Positions 7,875 to 15,812 of a stretch of 21,543 nucleotides of DNA are shown here, piece by piece; positions within the stretch are counted from its first letter, which is position 1; the number at the start of each line of letters is the position of its first letter. Under the pieces are notes generated by a model. It did no database searches. It was given only the letters and a program-made list of their open reading frames with translations, and was not told the DNA's origin. This DNA comes from JBGLNJ01 sp964353405 (lineage in GTDB: Bacteria; Chloroflexota; Anaerolineae; Fen-1058). The translations under genes and the position numbers were made by a program. The DNA is taken from contig CAYGWJ010000146.1 in the NCBI GenBank assembly GCA_964353405.1, positions 1-21,543 of the forward strand, given 5' to 3'.

Positions 7875-8383
7875 TTCGTGTCCCTCGTCATGACGACCGC
7901 GCCGACCAGCGCCACCAGCAAGAGTACCGAGGTGACTTCAAAGGGGAAGAGGTAAATGCTATAGAGTCGCTGGCCGATGGATTCGACGCTGCCCAGCATC
8001 GCGGTTGGAGCCGCTCCCGCTGCAGACCACGGAGCCGTTCGCCACAGCGTGTAGCCCGTCGTGCCCAAGAGCACGATGGCAAGGAGGATGGCGACGGCCG
8101 GCTGCCAGGGCAGATTCTGCTCGCCGGGCGTGTGTTCCGCGCCCAACAACATGATGACGAACAGGAACAGCACCATGATCGCGCCGGCGTACACGCTCAC
8201 CTGGACGACGGCGATGAACGGCCCGCCCAGGATGAGAAAGAACACGGCGAGGGAGCACATGGTGAGCACCAGGAACAATGCGCTATAGATCGCGTTGCGG
8301 CTGGTCAGCATCCCCAGCGCCGCCCCCAGCGCGATGGCGCCCACGATGCCAAACATGATATATTGCTCGGTCAATGGGTTCAC
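7871..8383 (-). CDS. nuoJ: NADH-quinone oxidoreductase subunit J
   Basis: This membrane-arm subunit of complex I is homologous to ND6, with 170 aa and five hydrophobic segments. The signature VSVYAGAIMVLFLFVIMLL, which holds the glycine of the pi-bulge helix, is at residues 63-80. The GTG start at 8383 has GAGG 6 nt upstream. It is followed by nuoK with an ATGA overlap and preceded by nuoI with a 13-nt gap. Confidence 0.96.
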   Translation of the reverse strand: MNPLTEQYIMFGIVGAIALGAALGMLTSRNAIYSALFLVLTMCSLAVFFLILGGPFIAVVQVSVYAGAIMVLFLFVIMLLGAEHTPGEQNLPWQPAVAILLAIVLLGTTGYTLWRTAPWSAAGAAPTAMLGSVESIGQRLYSIYLFPFEVTSVLLLVALVGAVVMTRDTK

Positions 8384-8396
8384 GGTTTACCTCAGA

Positions 8397-8933
8397 CTAG
8401 GGTTCCGATACAAGCCCTTCTGGCAAGATGGGCCGGTCAAAGCTGTGCTCTGGCACTTGATGCGGCGTGTCCGACTTGCCTTGCGGCGGCGGGACGATCA
8501 ACTGAGACTTGACATAGATCTGTGAGCGCCGGTCGTAGGTCGAAAGCTCGTACTTGTCCGTCAATACAATCGCGTCTGTCGGGCAGGCGTCTTCGCAATA
8601 GCCGCAAAAGATGCAGCGCAGCATATTGATTTCGTAGGTCCTGGCGTAACGCTCGCCAGGCGAGTAGCGCCCGGCATCGGTATTCTCGGCCGCTTCGACG
8701 TAAATCGCATCGGCAGGACAGGCCGCCGCGCACAACGCGCAACCGATGCAGCGCTCCAAGCCATTGTCGTAGCGGCGCAGCTCGTGCCGGCCGCGAAAGC
8801 GCTGCTTGGGTGGTTTCTTGACAAAGGGATATTCAACCGTCACCGGCTTGCGGAAAAGCTGCCGGAAAGTTGTGGCAAAGCCCCTGGCAAACTCGACATT
8901 CGTGCCGACGAAACTCTTGAACAAGTCTAACAT
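8397..8933 (-). CDS. nuoI: NADH-quinone oxidoreductase subunit I (2x[4Fe-4S] ferredoxin-type)
   Basis: This 178-aa peripheral-arm subunit carries clusters N6a and N6b, which pass electrons to N2 in NuoB. Two complete ferredoxin motifs are visible: CIGCALCAAACP (Cys62, 65, 68, 72) and CIFCGYCEDACP (Cys107, 110, 113, 117). I take the ATG at 8933, which overlaps the nuoH stop as TGATG and has GGAGG 6 nt upstream; a GTG one codon earlier is possible. The C-terminal tail after the ferredoxin domain is about 55 aa. Confidence 0.97.
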   Translation of the reverse strand: MLDLFKSFVGTNVEFARGFATTFRQLFRKPVTVEYPFVKKPPKQRFRGRHELRRYDNGLERCIGCALCAAACPADAIYVEAAENTDAGRYSPGERYARTYEINMLRCIFCGYCEDACPTDAIVLTDKYELSTYDRRSQIYVKSQLIVPPPQGKSDTPHQVPEHSFDRPILPEGLVSEP

Positions 8934-9940
8934 CACTTGCCTCCCAGTAACACAATCACCAATGCCGTCACCATCACATTCGCCAACGATAAAGGGAGTA
9001 ACAGCTTCCAGCCAAAAGCCATCAACCGGTCATAGCGCAAGCGCGGCAGCGTGCCGCGAATCCACACAAACACGACCATCGCCAAAACGGTCTTGATGAG
9101 GAAATACACCGGGCCGAGCAGCGGCGCTTGATCTACGAACGGGCCGCGCCAGCCCCCAAGGAACAGGGTCGCTCCGAGCGCACCGACGGCGATCATCTTG
9201 ATGTATTCTGCAGCAAAGAACAGCGCAAACTTCATGCTGCTGTACTCGGTGTGATAGCCCGCGGTCAATTCCTGCTCGGCTTCCGGCAGGTCGAACGGCG
9301 CGCGGTTCACTTCGGCCGTCGTGGTGATCAGATAGAGAATGAACGCGAGCGGCTGGAGAAAGATGAACCACACGTGCTGTTGCGCGTCGACGATTTTTTG
9401 TACGTTGAGCGTGCCCGCGGTCAGGACCACCGCCAGGATCGAGAGGCCCATCGCCAGCTCGTAGCTGATCATCTGCGCCGTCGAGCGCAACCCGCCCAGG
9501 AGCGCGTACTTGTTGTTCGATGACCAGCCCGCCATCGTAATGCCATACACGGCAATGGACGTCACGGCGAGGATGTACAGGACGCCCACGTTCAAATCAG
9601 GCGCCAGAACCAGATCGCGCTCGGCGCCGAACAAGTTGACCTTGCCGCCAATCGGGATGACGGCGAACACGAGCAAGGCCGGCAGCAGCGTGACGATAGG
9701 CGCGATGGTAAAGATGACCTTGTCCGCGCCCGCCGGCGTGAGTTCCTCTTTAAAGAACAGCTTGAGCCCATCGGCGACCGGCTGCAGCAAACCAAACTTG
9801 CCCGCGCGGTTCGGGCCGTAGCGCATCTGCAAGCGAGCGAGGAGCTTGCGCTCGATCCAGGTGGCGTAGGCAAAGCCGCCCATCGCCAGGGCAAAGATCA
9901 GCAGACTCTTGATGCTTGCTTCGATCAGGAAATCGGCCAT
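8933..9940 (-). CDS. nuoH: NADH-quinone oxidoreductase subunit H
   Basis: This 335-aa membrane subunit forms much of the quinone-binding chamber together with NuoB and NuoD. Conserved elements are WIERKLLARLQMRYGPNRAG (28-47), TAEVNRAPFDLPEAEQEL (208-225) and GYHTEYSSMKFALFFAAEY (228-246). The start at 9940 (MADFLIEA) has GAGG 5 nt upstream and matches the family N-terminus. The longer open frame to 10417 runs through a 7-bp repeat array and into the end of nuoG and is not coding. Its stop overlaps nuoI. Confidence 0.97.
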   Translation of the reverse strand: MADFLIEASIKSLLIFALAMGGFAYATWIERKLLARLQMRYGPNRAGKFGLLQPVADGLKLFFKEELTPAGADKVIFTIAPIVTLLPALLVFAVIPIGGKVNLFGAERDLVLAPDLNVGVLYILAVTSIAVYGITMAGWSSNNKYALLGGLRSTAQMISYELAMGLSILAVVLTAGTLNVQKIVDAQQHVWFIFLQPLAFILYLITTTAEVNRAPFDLPEAEQELTAGYHTEYSSMKFALFFAAEYIKMIAVGALGATLFLGGWRGPFVDQAPLLGPVYFLIKTVLAMVVFVWIRGTLPRLRYDRLMAFGWKLLLPLSLANVMVTALVIVLLGGK

Positions 9941-9952
9941 AAAGACCTCAAA

Positions 9953-10029
9953 CGTAAAACGTAATGCGTAATCCGTAATGCGTAATGCGTAATACGTAAT
10001 GCGTAATGCGTAATGCGTAATCCGTATTG
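9953..10029. repeat. Period-7 tandem array (CGTAATG)n between nuoG and nuoH
   Basis: Eleven 7-bp units run without interruption. Six are exact CGTAATG; the others differ by one or two bases (CGTAAAA, CGTAATC twice, CGTAATA, CGTATTG). On the mRNA it reads CATTACG repeated. It fills most of the 137-bp nuoG-nuoH gap and ends 12 nt before the nuoH start codon, just outside its ribosome-binding site. No hairpin is obvious in the array itself. Confidence 0.9.
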
Positions 10030-10077
10030 CGCGCTGCAATGGATGCGAGCTGACAAATTGCAAGTTCAGCCCTAGCC

Positions 10078-12627
10078 TCACTTTTTGCTGACATTCGTCA
10101 ACGTGATGTTGGTCGTGATGGGCGCAGGGACGAGCACTGCGCCGTTGGGAGCTTGCCCGTCCACGCGAGCGGTCATCTCTCGCTCGCCGGATGCGAATGT
10201 CACGGTCACCACGTCGCCGTCGGCGATGCCAAGCCGCTCGGCATCGGCGCGGGAAAGTTGGATGTAGGACGACAGCGTGCGCGGGTCGAGCACATGCGAC
10301 TCTGCGATGAGCGTGCCGCGATGATACAGCCGGCGCACGGGCACGGCGATGAGTTCGCCAAAAGGCAGAGCCGGCGGCTCGGCCCACTGGACGGCAAAGC
10401 GTTGCATCTTTTCGCACTCGGCGGGATATTGCGCGCCCAGCCCGCCGCGATTGTCGTACGCCGTCCCGCCGAAATACAGATCCTCAGCGCCCACCGGCGG
10501 CCACTGATCCTGCGTCTGCATGAGCCGTCCGTAATTCAGTCCCGCGTAAGCCGGAACAGATCGCGCGAGTTCTTCCATCACTTGTTCAGCGGCGAAAGTG
10601 CGCCAGCTCATCCCCAGCCGCCGGCCGATATCCATGATAATGTCCCAATCAGGACGAGCGTCAACCGTCGTGGGCAGCGCGGCGTAAAAGCGTTGGACAC
10701 GCCGCTCAGCATTGGTGTACGCGCCATCGCGCTCGGCAAAGGACACTGCCGGAAGTACCACGTTCGCACGCTGGGCGGTTTCGGTCAGGAACAATTCCTG
10801 CACGACGACAAATGCGTCTGGGGGCAAGGCTTCGCCATCGCCCACCGGATCCGTCCCGACGATGTAAATGGTCTTGGCATTCACAAGTTGAGATTCGGCG
10901 CTTGTGGTTCCAATCAAATCAGCCGCACCTTGCGAGTTATTGTGCGGCAACAATCGAAGCAGGCCATTATTCGGTCGAGCCACGTGGCCCGTGACGACCG
11001 CGAGATTGGCGACCGCTTGAGCCAGCGCCTCGCCATCCTTGACGCCCTCGCTGCCAAAGATAAACACGGCGTCCGTCGCGTTGGCGAGCGACCGGGCCGC
11101 GTTGACCAAATCCTGTTGTGAAACACCCGTCAAAATAGACACGCGCTCGGACGTGTAGGCTGCCACCTCTGACTTGAGTTCATGCAGCCCGTCAATCTTG
11201 GCGGCGACTGTAGGCTTGACCAGGTTCTCGGCAAAGACGACGTTGAGCAAGCCCAACACAACTTGGGTCTCAGTTCCATAGCGATAGTGCAGCCCTTGGG
11301 TGTAACGGTCGAGCTTGGTCTCGCGTCCATTCGCCACGACGAGCGACGCGCCGCGTTCCATCGCGCCGCGAATCCGCAAGAACCATACCGGCGCTTCCTC
11401 TTCCACGTCGCCCGCGATGACCAAGAGGGCCGTGCCCTTGCCCATCGTCCCAAAATCCGTGCCGCTCGCCACGCCATATTGCCTGGCGACGTGATATCCG
11501 GCCACGTTGGGGCGAACCTCGATGTTCTGAGACTCTAGTCCGTCGCGGAACAGTTTAGCGAAAACATGCAGGTCTTCATTCGCCAACCGGTCACCCACCA
11601 ATCCAACCACGCGCTCGTCGGCGGCCTTTAAATGTCCGGCGACCATCGAAAGCGCATCGTCCCACGAGGCGGGTTTCAATTCGCCGTTCGCATCGCGAAC
11701 CAGCGGGCCAGAGAGCCGCTCCGCGCTGCGCGCGTGACCGTGACCAAAGCGGCCCTTGTCGCAAATCCAGATCTCGTTGACCTGCTCGTTCGGGCGCGGC
11801 ATCACGCGCAAGATTTCCCAGCCACCGCCGCCCCTGGCGCTGCGGCGCGTGCCGAGCGTGAGATTGCATCCAACGGCGCAGTGATCACAAACGCTCGGCA
11901 CGTTCTTGAGCTCCCACGGTCGAGCGCGGAAGCGAAAGTCTTTCGTGGTCAAGGCGCCGACGGGGCAAATGTCCGTCGTATTGCCGGAGAAATAACTATC
12001 GAACGGCGGGTCGGAGAACGTCGTGATCTCCATCGTGCGCCCGCGATTGTAAAACCCGAGTACGTGATCGTCGGCGACTTTATCCTGGAAGCGGATGCAG
12101 CGCGAGCATTGGATGCACCGCTCGCGGTCGAGATAGATCAAGTCGCCCAGCGGCACCTGCTTGGCCAGGTGCTGCTTTTCCGAGTATTCGAAGCGAGTTG
12201 ACCCAGGGCCAAAGCCCAGCGTCAAGTTTTGCAATGGGCACTCGCCGCCCTTGTCGCAGATGGGGCAATCGAGCGGGTGACTGGTGAGCAGAAACTCGAG
12301 CACCGCCCGCTGCGCGTCCTTGACGACCTGCGTTTCCGTGCGGACGGCCATGCCTTCGCTGACGGGCGTGGTGCAAGCTGTCTGCAGCTTTGGCATCCAC
12401 GCGATGACGGGTTTGCCTTCCGCATCGAGCGCCGGCTGGCGCGTGTTGCGGTCAACTTGCGGCGTGCCCACTTCGACCAGGCACATGCGGCACATGCCGA
12501 CCGGTTCCAGCTTGGGATGGTAGCAAAACACCGGAATGTTGACTCCGGCCTTTTTCGCCGCATCGGCCACATTAGTGCCGGGTGGCACGGAAACAGGTTT
12601 GCCGTCAATCGTCAGGTTGATCGCCAT
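10078..12627 (-). CDS. nuoG: NADH-quinone oxidoreductase subunit G
   Basis: This is the largest peripheral-arm subunit (849 aa) and carries most of the iron-sulfur chain. Ligands visible are the [2Fe-2S] N1b at Cys35, 46, 49 and 85; N5 at His117, Cys121, 124 and 130 (HPLDCPICDKGGEC); N4 at Cys171, 174, 177 and 221; and the distal N7 at Cys247, 250, 254 and 289. The rest is a molybdopterin-oxidoreductase-like domain (about 290-720) with no sign of an active cofactor site, and a C-terminal MopB-type beta domain. The N7 motif has 34 residues before its last Cys, and N1b has 35 before its last, both longer than the spacings I remember for well-studied enzymes. The ATG at 12627 gives a standard ferredoxin-like N-terminus. 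A 30-nt gap separates it from the inserted cassette. Confidence 0.97.
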   Translation of the reverse strand: MAINLTIDGKPVSVPPGTNVADAAKKAGVNIPVFCYHPKLEPVGMCRMCLVEVGTPQVDRNTRQPALDAEGKPVIAWMPKLQTACTTPVSEGMAVRTETQVVKDAQRAVLEFLLTSHPLDCPICDKGGECPLQNLTLGFGPGSTRFEYSEKQHLAKQVPLGDLIYLDRERCIQCSRCIRFQDKVADDHVLGFYNRGRTMEITTFSDPPFDSYFSGNTTDICPVGALTTKDFRFRARPWELKNVPSVCDHCAVGCNLTLGTRRSARGGGGWEILRVMPRPNEQVNEIWICDKGRFGHGHARSAERLSGPLVRDANGELKPASWDDALSMVAGHLKAADERVVGLVGDRLANEDLHVFAKLFRDGLESQNIEVRPNVAGYHVARQYGVASGTDFGTMGKGTALLVIAGDVEEEAPVWFLRIRGAMERGASLVVANGRETKLDRYTQGLHYRYGTETQVVLGLLNVVFAENLVKPTVAAKIDGLHELKSEVAAYTSERVSILTGVSQQDLVNAARSLANATDAVFIFGSEGVKDGEALAQAVANLAVVTGHVARPNNGLLRLLPHNNSQGAADLIGTTSAESQLVNAKTIYIVGTDPVGDGEALPPDAFVVVQELFLTETAQRANVVLPAVSFAERDGAYTNAERRVQRFYAALPTTVDARPDWDIIMDIGRRLGMSWRTFAAEQVMEELARSVPAYAGLNYGRLMQTQDQWPPVGAEDLYFGGTAYDNRGGLGAQYPAECEKMQRFAVQWAEPPALPFGELIAVPVRRLYHRGTLIAESHVLDPRTLSSYIQLSRADAERLGIADGDVVTVTFASGEREMTARVDGQAPNGAVLVPAPITTNITLTNVSKK

Positions 12628-12657
12628 ATCTCTTGTCCATCGTTAATCGCTTGCCAG

Positions 12658-12975
12658 TCAGGCTGGCTTGATACGCTGAACCAAATCTTTACATTCATCC
12701 GGCGGATACCCCCACAGAGTCAACGCCCACTTCCAATAATCGCGCAGTTCCACATCTCGCCATGGAATCTGCCAGAACCACTTTTGCACGTCACGCACAC
12801 TCAAATAATTCCAAATGTCGTTGAAGCGTGCATAGTGCAAAATCGTGCTCATCATCTGAACGCGCGAATAGTCGCTGCCCGTTGCCAGAATTTGCCGGAC
12901 ATCCTCTTCGGTCAAATCGGCATTCCAGATGAAATAAGGCCGCATTCCTGCCTCTTGCATCTTGCAGTCTTTCAT
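12658..12975 (-). CDS. Conserved-looking helical protein of unknown function (105 aa)
   Basis: The start ATG overlaps the stop of the preceding DUF488 gene (TAATG), so the two are probably translationally coupled. An internal ATG at codon 11 (MRPYFIWNADL) is an alternative start with a purine-rich upstream stretch. The protein is helical and rich in Trp and Tyr (FNDIWNYLSVRDVQKWFW). The opening F-I-W-N-x-D-L plus a helical repeat loosely recalls small proteins encoded next to AbiEii-type nucleotidyltransferases, but no nucleotidyltransferase is here and I would not assign that function. It is the last gene of the four-gene insert before nuoG. Confidence 0.65.
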   Translation of the reverse strand: MKDCKMQEAGMRPYFIWNADLTEEDVRQILATGSDYSRVQMMSTILHYARFNDIWNYLSVRDVQKWFWQIPWRDVELRDYWKWALTLWGYPPDECKDLVQRIKPA

Positions 12976-13415
12976 TATAGATGAATGATCTCAACGTCAG
13001 GCCAATGTGCCGCCAGCCGTTCAGCCACCAGGCGGCGATGACATTGCTCGGGAGTGGGTTCGCTGCACAGCAAGCAAGACGCCAGCGTCTCAAAATCTGC
13101 TCGGCGCAAGGTCTCTGGGATTCCCCGCTCGTCCATGAGCGACTCGAAGCGCGCCACGTAACGAGACCAATCCGAGTCCGAGCGATAGTCGCCGAGAATT
13201 TCCTTTGTCGGAGCAAGCTCCGGGATATGAATGTACTGGCAGCCCGCCGCAAGTCTGGAAAGGAAATATGGTAAATCGTCCTGCTTGGCGAAACCTGATA
13301 GCTGTCCCCCTGGATTCAGTCGAATATCTACCACTCTTTGCACGCCACGTTGGCGCAAAAGCTCGAAAAAAGTCTCGGCCCGCTTGTGTGTAAAGCCAAT
13401 CGTGTAAAGCCACAT
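12975..13415 (-). CDS. DUF488 family protein (second copy, 146 aa)
   Basis: The protein opens MWLYTIGFTHKRAETFFELL, then VVDIRLNPGGQLSGF, and has the family hallmark CSEPTPEQCHRR (Cys117, Cys125, His126, Arg127). This is the N-terminal T-I-G-x-(S/T), V-D-x-R and C-S-E-x-x-P-x-x-CHR pattern of DUF488 (PF04343), whose biochemical role I do not know to be established. It lies 8 nt downstream of another DUF488 gene, and the two share little outside the motifs, so they are divergent paralogues rather than a recent duplication. Its TAA overlaps the next ATG. Confidence 0.85.
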   Translation of the reverse strand: MWLYTIGFTHKRAETFFELLRQRGVQRVVDIRLNPGGQLSGFAKQDDLPYFLSRLAAGCQYIHIPELAPTKEILGDYRSDSDWSRYVARFESLMDERGIPETLRRADFETLASCLLCSEPTPEQCHRRLVAERLAAHWPDVEIIHL

Positions 13416-13423
13416 AGCGATCT

Positions 13424-14002
13424 CTAGAGCATTGCGGGTTGATCAGCCACCGGCTCGTCCACTGACGTGCGCAACGACTTGGCGCCGAATACCGCGCCGT
13501 CGCCGCGAATGTGGCGAACGTTCACGTCTGGATGTTCAGCTATCAGGAATTGAGCAATCAGGTGGTGCCGGTGACATTCGGCCGGGTTCTCTTCACTGCA
13601 CATGATGGCTGTGGTTTGTTCGTCTGCCAATTCCAACAACCGGTCAATACCCTGGACAAACCATTTGCGCTGCATGACCTCCGTATAGTCCACCTCGTGC
13701 AAGTAATCTGTGCCTTCTGCTGGCAGCACGCGACTCTTGTAGCAAGTTGGATCGGTTGGCCGTCCACCCAGATACTTGCCTGCCTGGGCATATTGAATAC
13801 CACGCTGCGGCAATACACTTTCAAGGTTCTCTTTGTTGAACTGCGGATTGTAACGACTAAAGGGCGCAGTGCGAACGTCAACCAATAGCATGATGCCGTT
13901 GTCTTCGAGTAAGCGAATGAATTTTTCCAGGCTATGATTGCTGTGACCGATGGTAAAGAGTTTAATCACTTGATCAAACCTTTTATCTTCTTCCCTTGTC
14001 AT
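13424..14002 (-). CDS. DUF488 family protein (first copy, 192 aa)
   Basis: The family pattern is clear: LFTIGHSNHSLEKFIRLLE, VDVRTAPFSRYNPQF, GKYLGGRP and MCSEENPAECHRHH (Cys135, Cys143, His144, Arg145). The Cys-x-Glu...Cys-His-Arg motif suggests a catalytic or metal-binding site, but the function is not established. The start at 14002 (MTREEDK) was chosen because its ATG overlaps the stop of the upstream gene by 4 nt (ATGA) and the downstream sequence matches the family; the longer frame to 14152 lies inside the neighbour in another frame. It is part of the four-gene insert between nuoF and nuoG. Confidence 0.85.
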   Translation of the reverse strand: MTREEDKRFDQVIKLFTIGHSNHSLEKFIRLLEDNGIMLLVDVRTAPFSRYNPQFNKENLESVLPQRGIQYAQAGKYLGGRPTDPTCYKSRVLPAEGTDYLHEVDYTEVMQRKWFVQGIDRLLELADEQTTAIMCSEENPAECHRHHLIAQFLIAEHPDVNVRHIRGDGAVFGAKSLRTSVDEPVADQPAML

Positions 14003-15798
14003 CCTTTTCGTTTCAAGCTGCGCCCCATCCGCAGAGTCGCTGCGTCCAATTCGGATTGAAAGGCGCGGTGGCGTGGAAAGCGATTGCGTGCATCGTCCAG
14101 AAAAGCATCTGCTTCCTTGGTCTCTCCCTGCAATTGCAAGGTTTCTGCGCACGCGGCGGTCAGCTCAGCCGCTTTGCCATAACTGCCACGGTGCTGATTG
14201 CCCACGATGTCGTCCGTTCGCTGCAGGGCCACATGCTGGCACCAGGACAACAGCTCCTTTTGTTGGTCAGTTGTTAGGGATGCATTGGCAAGCCTCTCAG
14301 TATAAGCGCGCTCTAACCGCTTGGTCGCCTTGTTCCCTTCCTCGTTTTCATCATCCCACTCGCCGAAGCCAACGCTCGTGCTCAACGCCCGCTGCCAGAG
14401 TTGCGCCAGGTTCGACGGCAGCGCGGCGAGTGGTTTGCCAGACAGCAGCACGAGCAAGAACGGTACGACCAACCCTTGTGGATTGTCACTGCTGCTCCAT
14501 CCTAGCGTTTTCTCGCGCGTTGCCAATTGATGTGCCGCGTCCCAATCGCCGGCCAGCAGATACGCATGGGCCAGTACGGATTTGTCTATCCATACCGTTG
14601 CCTCAAGATTATCTTCGTGCCGTTCGACCCCGTACGTCTCCTGGCGGCGGGACGGATGCGCGATATAGTCCTTGACGTGTTGAGCCGCTTGCTGCATCAA
14701 GTTGATTCGTTCCTCGTCAGTGGAAGGGGCACTCCACAGGTCAAGCAAGCGCCTGAGGGTCGGCTTGACAAGAAATGCTTCCCAGCGTCCAACGCGCACA
14801 GCCTGTGTCTCTTTGAGCCTGGTGGCGGCAGCGCAAAGATGATCCGCGACGGCAGCGCGGATGGGCAGCTTGGCGGGCAGCGCCTCGAGCGCCTCTTGTG
14901 CGGCAACCAGAGCTTCTCGGTGTTTGCCTTCGCTTTCCAGCGCGGTGAACCAGTCCAGGTAAGCGCGCGGACGCTTTTTACCTTCTGCCCGCGCCAACTC
15001 TTCCAATCCCGCCGTGCCTCGCGATAGGCGAATGGCTTCTCGCAGCCAGACATCAGCTTCGCTGCCGTCCTGCTTTTGCAAGAAGACAATCCAGTCTTCA
15101 ATAAAGCGGTCATAGTCGGGCAGCGGCTTTATAGAAATCTCGATGATGTCACTCAACGTCGGGCGCAGCTTGGTGATCTGCGACCGCACCTGTAACATCT
15201 GTTCAAAGAGCGCCTTGGGCCGGCGCGCTGGCTTTTCGGTTTCATAGACCGCACGGAGGTAGCGGGCGACGGTTTCGCCACCCTCTATGCTGTCCAGGTC
15301 GTCCACCCTTATCCCACGCCCATAGTCATCCTCGAGACCAAGCACCTCGAACAGCTTTTGATACGCTTCGCGGGCAAGCTTCAAATGGCCGTGATCGAAC
15401 ACCCCTTCCGTCCGGTCAAACAAGACGGTCAGCGGCTCGATGAATCCCTCGTAAGGCTCCAGGCTATCTTCCTCGTCATACTCGCCGTAATCGTCATGCC
15501 CGTGCCAATCGTGATCGTCTTCCCAGGGCTCTTTGGCCTGATCCATCGCCGTCTTGAGCTCACTGGCGAGATCATCCACGTCTGCCAGCAAATCGTCCTG
15601 CCCCATCGCCTTTTGGACAGCCGCCGCCGTTTCCGCAACTGGTTTGAGCTTGCCCAGGAATGCTTGGCGTCCCGGCGGCGGCGTCTCTTGCGCTATACCG
15701 CGCAGAATGCCGCGAAGCTCGTCGGCAGAACATGCTGCAAGTCGCCGCTCTACAGCATCCCAGAAGGCTTTTAAAGACATCTTGTCGGCGTGTTGCAT
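13999..15798 (-). CDS. Uncharacterised large alpha-helical (TPR-like) protein, 599 aa
   Basis: No family is recognised with certainty. The protein is soluble, with no signal peptide or membrane segment, and almost entirely helical. An Asp/Glu/His-rich stretch lies at residues 92-111 (DDHDWHGHDDYGEYDEE). A C-terminal half carries TPR-like helical pairs (EGKHREALVAAQEALEALP; KPTLRRLLDLW; LLAGDWDAAHQLA). The C-terminal part resembles the helical-repeat tails of bacterial SWIM zinc-finger proteins, but no SWIM CxC...CxH finger is present. The ATG at 15798 has AAGGG about 8 nt upstream; a GTG at 15807 is an alternative. It begins 14 nt after nuoF and overlaps the next DUF488 gene by 4 nt. A role as a protein-protein scaffold is an inference. 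Confidence 0.7.
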   Translation of the reverse strand: MQHADKMSLKAFWDAVERRLAACSADELRGILRGIAQETPPPGRQAFLGKLKPVAETAAAVQKAMGQDDLLADVDDLASELKTAMDQAKEPWEDDHDWHGHDDYGEYDEEDSLEPYEGFIEPLTVLFDRTEGVFDHGHLKLAREAYQKLFEVLGLEDDYGRGIRVDDLDSIEGGETVARYLRAVYETEKPARRPKALFEQMLQVRSQITKLRPTLSDIIEISIKPLPDYDRFIEDWIVFLQKQDGSEADVWLREAIRLSRGTAGLEELARAEGKKRPRAYLDWFTALESEGKHREALVAAQEALEALPAKLPIRAAVADHLCAAATRLKETQAVRVGRWEAFLVKPTLRRLLDLWSAPSTDEERINLMQQAAQHVKDYIAHPSRRQETYGVERHEDNLEATVWIDKSVLAHAYLLAGDWDAAHQLATREKTLGWSSSDNPQGLVVPFLLVLLSGKPLAALPSNLAQLWQRALSTSVGFGEWDDENEEGNKATKRLERAYTERLANASLTTDQQKELLSWCQHVALQRTDDIVGNQHRGSYGKAAELTAACAETLQLQGETKEADAFLDDARNRFPRHRAFQSELDAATLRMGRSLKRKG

Positions 15799-15812
15799 AA
15801 AGATCACCCTTG

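Noticed and set aside
9953..10029. CRISPR-like array
   Set aside because: The units are contiguous 7-bp repeats with no spacers, and no cas genes are nearby.
9941..10417. N-terminal extension of nuoH by about 159 codons
   Set aside because: The extension translates a 7-bp repeat into repeated ITxYALR units and runs inside the end of nuoG in another frame. The ATG at 9940 has a good ribosome-binding site and matches the family.
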